Origin: Nitrosomonas mobilis
Lineage (GTDB): Bacteria > Pseudomonadota > Gammaproteobacteria > Burkholderiales > Nitrosomonadaceae
Direction of reading: 5' to 3'
Assembly: GCF_900103035.1 (NCBI RefSeq)
Contig: NZ_FMWO01000048.1
Coordinates: 1 to 64,000 of the forward strand
DNA: 64,000 nucleotides
Position 1 is the stretch's first letter; every line of letters begins with the position of its first letter. Both the position numbers and the translations under genes were made by a program. The notes beneath the pieces are model-generated. The model saw nothing but the letters and a program-made list of their open reading frames with translations. It ran no database searches and was not told the origin of the DNA. Shown piece by piece: positions 56,263-64,000 of this stretch.

Positions 56263-57195
56263 ATGCATGTTCAGAAAATTGGCTTTATTGGTCTGGGGAT
56301 TATGGGAAAACCCATGGCAAGCCGCTTGATTCAGAGTGATTATCCGGTTTTTCTCTATTCCCGCAGCGGTGTGCCTGATGAGTTGATCGCCGGAGGGGGG
56401 CACGGTTGTTGTTCTGCGGTGGAGGTTGCTGAAAAAGCGGACATAGTCATTTTGATGTTACCGGATACGGCAGATGTGGAAAAAGTTCTGTTTGCTGATA
56501 ATGGGGTAGCAGTTGGTCTGACCGCTACCCAATCAACCGAATCATCAATTCGCAAAATCGTTGTGGATATGAGTTCCATCTCCCCCAGTGATACCTGTCA
56601 TTTTGCCAGCTGCATAGCCGAACTGGGGCATGATTATGCTGATGCGCCGGTTTCCGGTGGGCAGATCGGCGCACAGCAGGGCACATTGACGATCATGGTG
56701 GGTGCCGCCCAAGCGGTATTTGAAAAAATCTATCCTATACTGACGCGGATGGGGCAGCACATCACTCACATCGGTAAACCGGGAAGCGGACAGGTCTGTA
56801 AAATGGCCAACCAGATTGTAGTGACAGGCACACTGACAGCTGTGGCCGAAGCACTGGTATTTGGCTCGAAAGCTGGAATCTGTGTAAAAAATATCCGCCA
56901 GGCGTTAATGGGTGGATTTGCCGCGTCCCGAATACTCGATGTGCATGGAGAGCGTATGATCAATCGTAATTTTGAGCCCGGGTTTCGCATTGATCTGCAG
57001 GTCAAGGATCTTGATATTGCATTGACGTGTGCAGCTGAACTGGGAGTCAGTCTACCTAACACCGCGCTGACGCAATCACTCTATCAGGCTTGTATCGCAC
57101 AGGGTGATCAACTGCTCGACAATTCAGCGATTGTGCGTATTCTGGAAAAGATTTCCAATCACGAAATTACGACGCAGACACATGCAGAGGTGTGA
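56263..57195 (+). CDS. glxR: 2-hydroxy-3-oxopropionate (tartronate semialdehyde) reductase
   Basis: A 310-residue beta-hydroxyacid dehydrogenase. The NAD(P) loop is GFIGLGIMGKPMA, the substrate loop DAPVSGGQIGAQQGTL, and the catalytic Lys lies in GSGQVCKMANQIVV. It reduces tartronate semialdehyde to D-glycerate. Followed by glycolate oxidase genes, it completes a glycolate-to-glycerate route if glyoxylate carboligase exists elsewhere. It overlaps glcD by 14 bases. Confidence 0.92.
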   Translation: MHVQKIGFIGLGIMGKPMASRLIQSDYPVFLYSRSGVPDELIAGGGHGCCSAVEVAEKADIVILMLPDTADVEKVLFADNGVAVGLTATQSTESSIRKIVVDMSSISPSDTCHFASCIAELGHDYADAPVSGGQIGAQQGTLTIMVGAAQAVFEKIYPILTRMGQHITHIGKPGSGQVCKMANQIVVTGTLTAVAEALVFGSKAGICVKNIRQALMGGFAASRILDVHGERMINRNFEPGFRIDLQVKDLDIALTCAAELGVSLPNTALTQSLYQACIAQGDQLLDNSAIVRILEKISNHEITTQTHAEV

Positions 57196-58636
57196 ATTGA
57201 TCAGGCAGTTACTGGCTATTCTGCCGCCGGATTCGGTTCTGTATGAAACGGAGGATCTGCGCCCGTATGAATGCGACGCGCTTTCTGTTTACCGTCAGTT
57301 GCCGCTGGCGGTGGTATTGCCGTGTACCGAAGCTGAAATCATCGAAATTTTGCAACTCTGTCACCGTGAACGGGTGCCGGTGGTTGCACGCGGTGCAGGG
57401 ACCGGATTGTCGGGTGGCGCACTGCCGCATGCACAGGGAATACTGCTCTCTCTGGCAAGACTCAACCAGATCAATGAAATTGATCCCCTGGCCTGTCAAG
57501 CCAGAGTGCAACCGGGTGTACGCAATCTTGCCATCAGCCAGGCGGCCAGCTCTTATGGGCTCTATTATGCGCCAGATCCGTCATCGCAAATTGCCTGTAC
57601 CATCGGCGGCAATGTTGCGGAAAATTCCGGGGGGGTACATTGCCTGAAATATGGCCTGACCGTACACAATATTCTGAAACTACGCGTACTGACCATCGAG
57701 GGGGACGTAATCGAAGTCGGCGCGGAAGCATATGATAGCCCCGGCTACGATCTGCTGGCCTTATTAACGGGCAGTGAAGGCATGCTGGGGATTACCACGG
57801 AAATCACGGTGAGGCTGCTGCCAAAACCAGAATCAGCGCAGCTGGTGATGGCGACATTTTCTGATCTGGCCAAAGCTGGCGAGGCGGTTGCCAATGTTAT
57901 CCAGTCAGGCATTATTCCCGCTGGAATGGAACTGATGGATAATCTCACCATTGGCGCAGTCGAAGACTTTATTCAGGCCGGTTATGACAGGCAAGCTGCT
58001 GCAATCCTGCTATGCGAGTCGGATGGCATGGCGGCAGAAGTTACTACCGAAATCGAGAAAATTGAACATATCCTGCGCGCAAGTGGCGCAATCAAGGTGG
58101 AAATCGCACAGGATGAAGCACAACGACAGCTCTTCTGGGCAGGGCGCAAGGCGGCATTTCCAGCAGCTGGCAGGATTTCCCCAGACTACTATTGTATGGA
58201 TGGCACCATCCCGCGCAAACATTTGGCACGGGTGCTGTCGCAGATCGAACGGCTTTCGGCAGAATTCAATTTGCGATGCATGAACGTGTTTCATGCAGGG
58301 GACGGCAATCTGCACCCATTGATTCTTTATGACGCCAATGAATCTGGCGAATTGCACAAAGCAGAAACATTTGGTGCGCGCATTCTCGAAATCTGTATTG
58401 CAGCAGGCGGCACCATTACGGGTGAACATGGAGTGGGAATGGAGAAACTCGATCAAATGTGCCTGCAGTTCAGTGATGCCGAGCGTGAGCTGTTTCTGGC
58501 TATCAAGGCTGCTTTCGATCCGCAGGCGCTCCTGAACCCGGGCAAAGCGATCCCAAGCCTGCATCGCTGCGCCGAATTGGGCGCTATGCACGTCCACCAC
58601 GGGCAAACCAGTTTTCCTGAGCTGCCAAGATTCTGA
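57182..58636 (+). CDS. glcD: glycolate oxidase subunit GlcD (FAD)
   Basis: A 484-residue FAD-linked oxidase. VVARGAGTGLSGGALP binds FAD, IACTIGGNVAENSGGVHCLKYG and GSEGMLGI are family features, and HAGDGNLHP and GGTITGEHGVG near the C-terminus are the substrate/metal motifs. It oxidises glycolate (or D-lactate) to the keto acid in a complex with GlcE and GlcF. ATG 57182 is chosen; the longer frame overlaps glxR too far. Confidence 0.95.
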   Translation: MQRCELIRQLLAILPPDSVLYETEDLRPYECDALSVYRQLPLAVVLPCTEAEIIEILQLCHRERVPVVARGAGTGLSGGALPHAQGILLSLARLNQINEIDPLACQARVQPGVRNLAISQAASSYGLYYAPDPSSQIACTIGGNVAENSGGVHCLKYGLTVHNILKLRVLTIEGDVIEVGAEAYDSPGYDLLALLTGSEGMLGITTEITVRLLPKPESAQLVMATFSDLAKAGEAVANVIQSGIIPAGMELMDNLTIGAVEDFIQAGYDRQAAAILLCESDGMAAEVTTEIEKIEHILRASGAIKVEIAQDEAQRQLFWAGRKAAFPAAGRISPDYYCMDGTIPRKHLARVLSQIERLSAEFNLRCMNVFHAGDGNLHPLILYDANESGELHKAETFGARILEICIAAGGTITGEHGVGMEKLDQMCLQFSDAERELFLAIKAAFDPQALLNPGKAIPSLHRCAELGAMHVHHGQTSFPELPRF

Positions 58637-58663
58637 GTTTTAAAAGATTGTTAATTCTCTACT

Positions 58664-59734
58664 ATGTCTTCAATTCTGGAATCATTTGCTGACGCACTTA
58701 GACAGGCCATGGAAAAATCCCAGCCACTGTATATCAGAGGCGGTGGCAGCAAATATTTTTACGGCAATCCTCTTGCGGAGAAAACAATCCCGCTTGATGT
58801 CACCGGCTATCAGGGTATCGTCGACTATGAACCCAGTGAACTGGCCATCACCGCACGTGCCGGTACATCTTTACAGGAGCTGGAGAACATATTGGCGCAG
58901 CAGGGGCAAATGCTTGCGTTCGAGCCACCGCATTTCGGGAAACCAGCCACACTTGGTGGCAGTATTGCTTCCGGATTGTCCGGCCCGAGACGCGCGTATG
59001 CGGGGGCGGTGCGTGATTTTATTCTTGGTGTTCGGCTCCTGGATGGGCAGGGCAGAGAGATGTCCTTTGGTGGCCGGGTCATGAAAAACGTTGCTGGTTA
59101 TGATGTTTCCCGCCTGATGGCGGGATCAATGGGAACGCTTGGCATTCTTCTGGAAGCCTCACTCAAGGTTTTGCCCAGACCTGAGATGGAGCGTACGCTT
59201 TGTTTTGCGACAACCATGGAGCGAGCACTGGAGTGGATGCGCAGCTATGCAACCCGGCCTTTACCGGTTTCCGCCACCTGCTTTAGCGATGGGCGGTTAT
59301 ATGTCCGTCTGTCCGGTATGGAAGCAGCTGTTGTTGCCGCGCAGAAGCAAATGGGAGGTGACGTGGAAGAGAACGGGGAAACATTCTGGGAGTCAATCAG
59401 GCATCATACTCATACTTTTTTTCATGGCCGACCCATCCTGTGGCGACTGTCGGTCAAGCCGACAACCGCGCACTTGCCGCTGCCCGGTGAGCAGCTGATT
59501 GAATGGGGAGGGGCGTTACGCTGGTTTGCGCCTGCAGAAGCAGTCGCAGCAAATGAGGTGCGCAGGCTGGCAACTGCTGCAGGCGGACATGCCACGCTGT
59601 TTTACGGTGACAGAGACGGCATATTGGTATTTCAGCCTTTGTCACCGGTTTTGTTGAGAATTCATCAACGCTTAAAACAACAATTCGACCCGGCAGGTAT
59701 CCTGAACCCGTACCGTATGTACCCGGAATTCTGA
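58664..59734 (+). CDS. glcE: glycolate oxidase subunit GlcE (FAD-binding)
   Basis: A 356-residue partner of GlcD with the same FAD fold but without the HGDGN motifs. IRGGGSKYFYG, FEPPHFGKPATLGGSIASGLSGPRR and FGGRVMKNVAGYDVSRLMAGS are typical of GlcE. It lies 27 bases after glcD and one base before glcF. Confidence 0.94.
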   Translation: MSSILESFADALRQAMEKSQPLYIRGGGSKYFYGNPLAEKTIPLDVTGYQGIVDYEPSELAITARAGTSLQELENILAQQGQMLAFEPPHFGKPATLGGSIASGLSGPRRAYAGAVRDFILGVRLLDGQGREMSFGGRVMKNVAGYDVSRLMAGSMGTLGILLEASLKVLPRPEMERTLCFATTMERALEWMRSYATRPLPVSATCFSDGRLYVRLSGMEAAVVAAQKQMGGDVEENGETFWESIRHHTHTFFHGRPILWRLSVKPTTAHLPLPGEQLIEWGGALRWFAPAEAVAANEVRRLATAAGGHATLFYGDRDGILVFQPLSPVLLRIHQRLKQQFDPAGILNPYRMYPEF

Positions 59735-59735
59735 T

Positions 59736-60974
59736 ATGCAGACACAGCTTGAAGCCAGTATCAAAAATACTCCTGCAGGGGAAGAAGCAGATGCCATTCT
59801 GCGCAGCTGCGTTCATTGCGGCTTTTGTCTTGCGACCTGTCCGACCTATCAGTTACTGGGAGATGAGCTCGACAGTCCGCGTGGCAGGATTTATCTGATC
59901 AAGCAAGTGCTGGAAGGAGCGGCGCCCACGCAAAAAACCCAACAGCATCTCGACCGTTGCTTAACCTGCCGTGCCTGCGAGACGACCTGTCCGTCTGGGG
60001 TTCAGTACGGGCGGTTGCTTGATATCGGCCGTCTCAGGGTGGAGCAGCAGGTTGAACGCAGGCTCTATATGCGGCTATTTCGCTACGGTCTGCGCAAGAT
60101 TCTGCCAAATCGCCAGATTTTTGCAGCACTCATGGCAGTTGCGCGCATCGCCAAGCCGCTCATGCCAGCGAAACTAAAAAAAAGTATTCCGCCTGCATCC
60201 AAAACCAGCCTGCCAGTAAGCAATGGACGCAGCCAGCGTGCCATGTTGATCCTGGATGGCTGCGCCCAGCCGGTTCTTAAACCTTCGATCAATCTGGCTG
60301 CCAACCGGGTGCTTAACAGAGCCGGTATTAGCCTCGTCAGCGCCCCACAAGCTGGCTGTTGCGGTGCGCTTGCCTATCATCTTAATGCACAGGAAGAAGG
60401 GCTCGATGCAATGCGGCGAAATATCGATGCCTGGTGGCCTTATGTCGTGCGCCAGGAAAAACCGGTGGAAGCAATTGTAATGACCGCAAGTGGTTGCGGC
60501 GTGACTGTCAAGGAGTATGGACATCTGCTGCGTCATGATGACCGTTATGCACAGAAGGCCGCGCGCATCTCGGCGCTGACGAAAGATATCGGTGAGGTGC
60601 TGGCTGCCGAAAAAGATCACCTGGCTGCTTTATTGACAGATACTGCTGATTTGCCGCACATTGCTTTTCATTCACCTTGCACCCTGCAACATGGCATGCG
60701 CTTAAACGGTGTGGTCGAAAATCTGCTGCAATCGATTGGCTTTAAACTGGCGAGCGTTGCTGACGCACATCTTTGCTGTGGTTCTGCCGGCACCTATTCC
60801 CTGCTGCAGCCGCAATTATCGAAACAATTACGTGCAAATAAACTTGCTGCACTGAGCAAAGAGAAGCCAGATTTGTTGACAACCGCCAATATTGGCTGCC
60901 TGATGCATTTACAAGCGGGCACAGATCTGCCGGTAAAGCATTGGATCGAATTGCTGGATGAAGCTCTGCATTAA
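59736..60974 (+). CDS. glcF: glycolate oxidase iron-sulfur subunit GlcF
   Basis: A 412-residue electron-transfer subunit. Two 4Fe-4S motifs are CVHCGFCLATCP (26-37) and CLTCRACETTCPSG; two CCG-type domains follow (AGCCGALAYHL, LCCGSAGTYSLL). It passes electrons from GlcDE to the quinone pool at the membrane. Its stop lies 8 bases from the convergent adaptor gene, with no visible terminator between. Confidence 0.95.
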   Translation: MQTQLEASIKNTPAGEEADAILRSCVHCGFCLATCPTYQLLGDELDSPRGRIYLIKQVLEGAAPTQKTQQHLDRCLTCRACETTCPSGVQYGRLLDIGRLRVEQQVERRLYMRLFRYGLRKILPNRQIFAALMAVARIAKPLMPAKLKKSIPPASKTSLPVSNGRSQRAMLILDGCAQPVLKPSINLAANRVLNRAGISLVSAPQAGCCGALAYHLNAQEEGLDAMRRNIDAWWPYVVRQEKPVEAIVMTASGCGVTVKEYGHLLRHDDRYAQKAARISALTKDIGEVLAAEKDHLAALLTDTADLPHIAFHSPCTLQHGMRLNGVVENLLQSIGFKLASVADAHLCCGSAGTYSLLQPQLSKQLRANKLAALSKEKPDLLTTANIGCLMHLQAGTDLPVKHWIELLDEALH

Positions 60975-60982
60975 TTTTTATA

Positions 60983-62032
60983 TTACCAGGTATCGAACCG
61001 TATCTTGACCGGCATGCCATTCATCAGCCGGGAACTGTCCACTGTATCGATAAACTGCATGCGTGCCAGAATAGCAGAACGCGGTACTTCCAGAAGCGTC
61101 AGATCTTCTGCTGAAACCTTATGAGTAACGCCGGGCACGAAGTTGATTCGCGCTTCATATTTTTCGCCGTTGGGGAAAATGATGGTTGCTCGCTGACCCA
61201 GCACGGCTTTGTCGATGTATTTGGGTGGAATGAATGCGCTGATATACGCCTGCTCCGGAAATGAGATATCCAGCAAGGGCTGTCCTTGTGACAAATATTC
61301 TCCGGGTCGTGCATGAATTTCTGTGACCAGGCCGATTGCAGGAGATATCGGGGATAACATCTGCAGCTGATCGTTCAGTATGTCGTGCTCTAATTGCAGC
61401 TGGTTGATACGGGCTTCGATTTGCCGTGCTTCTGCTCCCAGCGTACTGGCTTGCTGACCGGCAAGCATAAGGGAATCGAGCCGCTCCAGTGCCGCAATAT
61501 ACTGACTGCGGGCGGTTGCCACTTCGGCCTGGGTTGCCGCACCCTGCTTGAACAGGGACTCGTATTGACGTAAACGTTTCAGATAGAACTGGCTTTGATC
61601 CTGCGCAAACAGAGTCAGGCGTGAAGCCTGCTTCTGGCTGCCATCGCGTTGTAAAGATTCTTTCTGCCCGGATAGAAAAGTAATCTCGCCATGCAGGCGT
61701 TGTACGCCGTTTTCCAGAGAAGTATTGGTCAACCTCGCCAGTTGAGTTCCCTCCGATACCGTTTCCAAGAGGGATACCTGTAATTGCTGTACATGGCCGG
61801 CACCCTGTGCTCGTACGGTAGTATGCGGCAGGATGATGCGGCCATCAATCTCGGTCAGCAGCACCTCCCGCAGTATCAGCCCTGCCAGATATAGTAGCGG
61901 GAGGCTGGCAACGGCAAGTATCAGATACCAACGCCATGCCGCACCAGTACGCCTGGAGGGATCATAACGGATGCGGATTCCCTGCTCATTTTCTGGATTT
62001 TTTTTCTCAGGTTGATTAAAGCGGATTTTCAT
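60983..62032 (-). CDS. HlyD-type periplasmic adaptor
   Basis: A 349-residue membrane-fusion protein. One inner-membrane helix (about 34-53, WYLILAVASLPLLYLAGLIL) follows a basic cytoplasmic tail. A lipoyl-like half (GRIILPHTTVRAQGAGHVQQL), a long coiled-coil hairpin (about 115-230) and the second half with VTEIHARPGEYLSQGQPLL and a beta-barrel come next. It overlaps the upstream outer-membrane gene by 17 bases, so both belong to one transcript. No ABC ATPase is in view; Alg44-type polysaccharide secretion and type I export are both possible. Confidence 0.88.
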   Translation of the reverse strand: MKIRFNQPEKKNPENEQGIRIRYDPSRRTGAAWRWYLILAVASLPLLYLAGLILREVLLTEIDGRIILPHTTVRAQGAGHVQQLQVSLLETVSEGTQLARLTNTSLENGVQRLHGEITFLSGQKESLQRDGSQKQASRLTLFAQDQSQFYLKRLRQYESLFKQGAATQAEVATARSQYIAALERLDSLMLAGQQASTLGAEARQIEARINQLQLEHDILNDQLQMLSPISPAIGLVTEIHARPGEYLSQGQPLLDISFPEQAYISAFIPPKYIDKAVLGQRATIIFPNGEKYEARINFVPGVTHKVSAEDLTLLEVPRSAILARMQFIDTVDSSRLMNGMPVKIRFDTW

Positions 62033-64000
62033 GGAAATAACCTTGCATGTCTTGCCAGGATTGAATGATGATCCCCCCGAAATTAGGGGCGCCAAGTTGT
62101 GATTCCAGTGTTTTCATCGAATGCTGAAAAATGCTGACAGGCTGTCCGGCATAACTGTTCTCCGATTCGAGCTTACGCTCCAGGCTCTGCGCCAGGCTGA
62201 AAATCAGAGTAGGATGTTTTTGCATTGCTCCCCGTAGAATTGCCGTAATATTAGTCAGGTTGCGTGAATAAAACATAACGGTTACTTCCCGTATGCCAAA
62301 TTGGGCAAACTGGCAAGGTATACAGTCGCCAAAACTATGTTGTTCATCCAGATAACGCGGATGAATACTGACGCCAACCGGCCAGACAGCCGTGGTTTTA
62401 GCTTGTCGAATAGTCTCAAGCCATGCTGCGAGGCGATCTTGCCCAGTCAGGGTCGTATCTTCCAGCTGATCCGGTTCAATATCGAGATGCAGGCCATCAA
62501 AACCAATGTGACGCAACCGTTGCAGAATGGTCTGCAATTTGCTGCGCTGCGACGGCAATATCCAGCCAGGATCGCCGAGCAGCAACTCCACTTTGATTCC
62601 TTGCTGGTGTGCCTGATCGAGCAATTGATCGATTGGTTGTGAACTGGCAGCAATAGCATCAATTTGTTCCGCACTCAGTGACAGCAACACCCTTCGCACA
62701 CCAAGCTGCTGGCATTGATCTAGAAATCTGGCGATTGGTAAGTCCAGAGCATAATTCCATACATAGCTGCCATAGCCTTTTGCCAGTTCATTATCGGCAG
62801 TTAACCGGTCTGGTTGTGGGCGGTAGCTGACAGTTTTGGCAGGCTTTGTCTCACGCATGGAAGTAACACCAAACAACCCGGCAGCCTGGGTAAGGGGTTG
62901 CAGCAGCGTTTCAATCGAAATTTTACCAGTAGTGCCAGACCCGAATGACTGCGGGGGAATACCGAATTGTCGCAGACGAATGTGCAATTTCCATTGCTCA
63001 CTTTCTGCTTCCAGATAACCTGCGGCGGCCTGATAATATGCCTGGATTGCCTGCAGGTATTTTTCAATGACATCACCGTCCAGTGTGCGCAGGCGCAGAT
63101 GACGTTCACGGGTTGCTTCGCGTGTAGCATCCAGGCGGGTGCGCAAAAAATCCAGCTGGCGCAGTGACTGCGCGTAACGATCGCGCAGCGACTGCAGCTC
63201 GAGTTCGGTTTCCTGCTGGCGCTGCCGGTATTCTGATTGCAGACTGTTCAGCTGATGAACGACCAGATTCCGCTCGTTCTTACGTAGCTTGGCGATTTCG
63301 AGCGGCATTTTGAAATTCAGGCCAATTGCTCCGCCATAGCCGAATTGTGGGGAGTCCGGTGAAGGATGGGGAATGGCTGGACCTCCAAACACAGTTGCAG
63401 AGATGTCGGATTCGATTCCTTGCCATTTTTCGTTGTCCTGTACCGTGCGCAGCGCGTCGATGCGCGCCTGTAGTATCAGCAGATCGGGCTGTTCATCGAC
63501 ATACATGCTATCTTGAGCGTTGGACAGATCGAGTTGCGGCTTGACGGCTTCAAATACGGGAACAGGTTCTCCCGTCAGATGACGCAGGCGGGCAAGTGCT
63601 TGACCACGCTCATGCTGGAATTCCACTCTGGCGCGTTCTGCCAGTGCAAACGCCGATAGAAATTCATGATAATCCGACGACAGTAGCAATCCGCTGTTTC
63701 GTCGTGCACCTAGTTTACGCTCGGCGGATTCGGCCAATTGTACGAAGCTGTCATTAATTTTGAGCAGTTGCTGGGCACTCCAGTAGGCCGCATAATTTTC
63801 CTCGATAAAAAATACTGCGAGGTGTCTGCTCCAGTTGAGTCGGATCGTTTCAATAGCGACCTGGGCGGTCGCATTGAGTATGGCGCGATTCTGTTTTTCG
63901 GCACTGCCCAGCAGTGGATAACGTAATCCCAGCCGCAGTGTTGGATCAAAGAAACGCCCAAACGGCTCGCGTGCAAAAGGACTTTTCTGATAACCGGCCG
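62016..64000 (-). CDS. TolC-family outer-membrane protein fused to TIM-barrel glycosidase-like domain, N-terminus beyond window
   Basis: The frame is open to the right edge; 660 residues are visible and the N-terminus is missing. The first about 370 residues are an outer-membrane efflux (TolC/CusC) protein: PTLRLGLRYPLLGSAEKQNRA, two long helical stretches and FGYGGAIGLNFKMPLEIAKL, which repeats the beta-strand/helix pattern. The last about 240 residues look like a TIM-barrel hydrolase: WNYALDLPIARFLDQC, VRRVLLSLSAEQIDAI and HIGFDGLHLDIEPDQLE, where D-x4-D-x-E recalls the catalytic strand of GH18. Such a fusion is unusual; it suggests an exported polysaccharide that is trimmed at the outer membrane. 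It precedes the adaptor in one operon. Confidence 0.85.
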   Translation of the reverse strand, partial: AGYQKSPFAREPFGRFFDPTLRLGLRYPLLGSAEKQNRAILNATAQVAIETIRLNWSRHLAVFFIEENYAAYWSAQQLLKINDSFVQLAESAERKLGARRNSGLLLSSDYHEFLSAFALAERARVEFQHERGQALARLRHLTGEPVPVFEAVKPQLDLSNAQDSMYVDEQPDLLILQARIDALRTVQDNEKWQGIESDISATVFGGPAIPHPSPDSPQFGYGGAIGLNFKMPLEIAKLRKNERNLVVHQLNSLQSEYRQRQQETELELQSLRDRYAQSLRQLDFLRTRLDATREATRERHLRLRTLDGDVIEKYLQAIQAYYQAAAGYLEAESEQWKLHIRLRQFGIPPQSFGSGTTGKISIETLLQPLTQAAGLFGVTSMRETKPAKTVSYRPQPDRLTADNELAKGYGSYVWNYALDLPIARFLDQCQQLGVRRVLLSLSAEQIDAIAASSQPIDQLLDQAHQQGIKVELLLGDPGWILPSQRSKLQTILQRLRHIGFDGLHLDIEPDQLEDTTLTGQDRLAAWLETIRQAKTTAVWPVGVSIHPRYLDEQHSFGDCIPCQFAQFGIREVTVMFYSRNLTNITAILRGAMQKHPTLIFSLAQSLERKLESENSYAGQPVSIFQHSMKTLESQLGAPNFGGIIIQSWQDMQGYFHENPL

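Noticed and set aside
60983..64000. type I secretion system for the RTX protein at 11.2 kb
   Set aside because: No ABC ATPase is linked in view, and the glycosidase-like fusion points to a glycan, not a protein, substrate.

Overview
The window reads as bacterial chromosome from a betaproteobacterium, most likely a Nitrosomonas-type ammonia oxidiser. This is inferred from gene content and order (rpe-gph-trpE, dacC-dat-ybeD-lipB-lipA, gpmA-envC-ctpA-moeB, a two-haem cytochrome c4, a full Na+-NQR operon, a glycolate-oxidase operon); no rRNA, tRNA or CRISPR array was seen. Housekeeping genes are of intermediate GC. Three stretches are clearly AT-richer and look acquired: about 17.1-17.8 kb, 30.5-39.9 kb and 55.1-56.2 kb.

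Layout. 1-3.3 kb (minus strand): a HAD phosphatase cut by the window edge, a 37-residue membrane protein behind a perfect FNR-type site, an RNA 2',3'-cyclic phosphodiesterase that seems to use an AUU start, ispF and ispD. 3.5-11.2 kb (plus): a CBS-pair protein leading straight into nqrABCDEF and an apbE reading frame fused to nqrM. 11.2-12.5 kb: a CAP-domain protein with RTX repeats. 12.7-16.7 kb: dacC, a class IV aminotransferase, ybeD, lipB and lipA. 16.8-18.2 kb: a small junk island made of IS630 and IS3 remnants around an AT-rich GNAT-like gene. 18.2-22.5 kb (minus): moeB, ctpA, envC, gpmA. Then mpl, lysS (minus), glnS, spoT and a STAS-like gene.

30.8-39.9 kb is a surface-glycan island: a GT2 rhamnosyltransferase-like enzyme, an orphan Wzt-type ABC ATPase, a methyltransferase-GNAT fusion, a 1246-residue PIG-L/GT2/HAD fusion and another GT-A protein, with two decayed gene fragments between them. 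It abuts trpE tail to tail, so trpE has no trpG beside it. 39.9-42.9 kb (minus) is rpe-gph-trpE, followed by an IS3 remnant, an MsbA-like exporter (minus), a low-molecular-weight phosphotyrosine phosphatase and a large AddA-like helicase-nuclease. A 142-bp MITE-like element touches the end of the cytochrome c4 gene, and partial copies of its ends occur elsewhere in the window.

50.8-54.3 kb carries map, rph, rdgB and hemW. An IS66 remnant is joined to an AT-rich ATP-grasp gene. 56.3-61.0 kb is a glycolate/glyoxylate operon (glxR, glcD, glcE, glcF) that fits functionally with the gph phosphoglycolate phosphatase. The window ends in a convergent export module: an HlyD-type adaptor and a TolC-type outer-membrane protein fused to a TIM-barrel glycosidase-like domain, cut by the right edge. 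The most unusual items are this fusion, the FNR-controlled microprotein, the trimodular glycan enzyme, the apbE-nqrM fusion and the MITE family.
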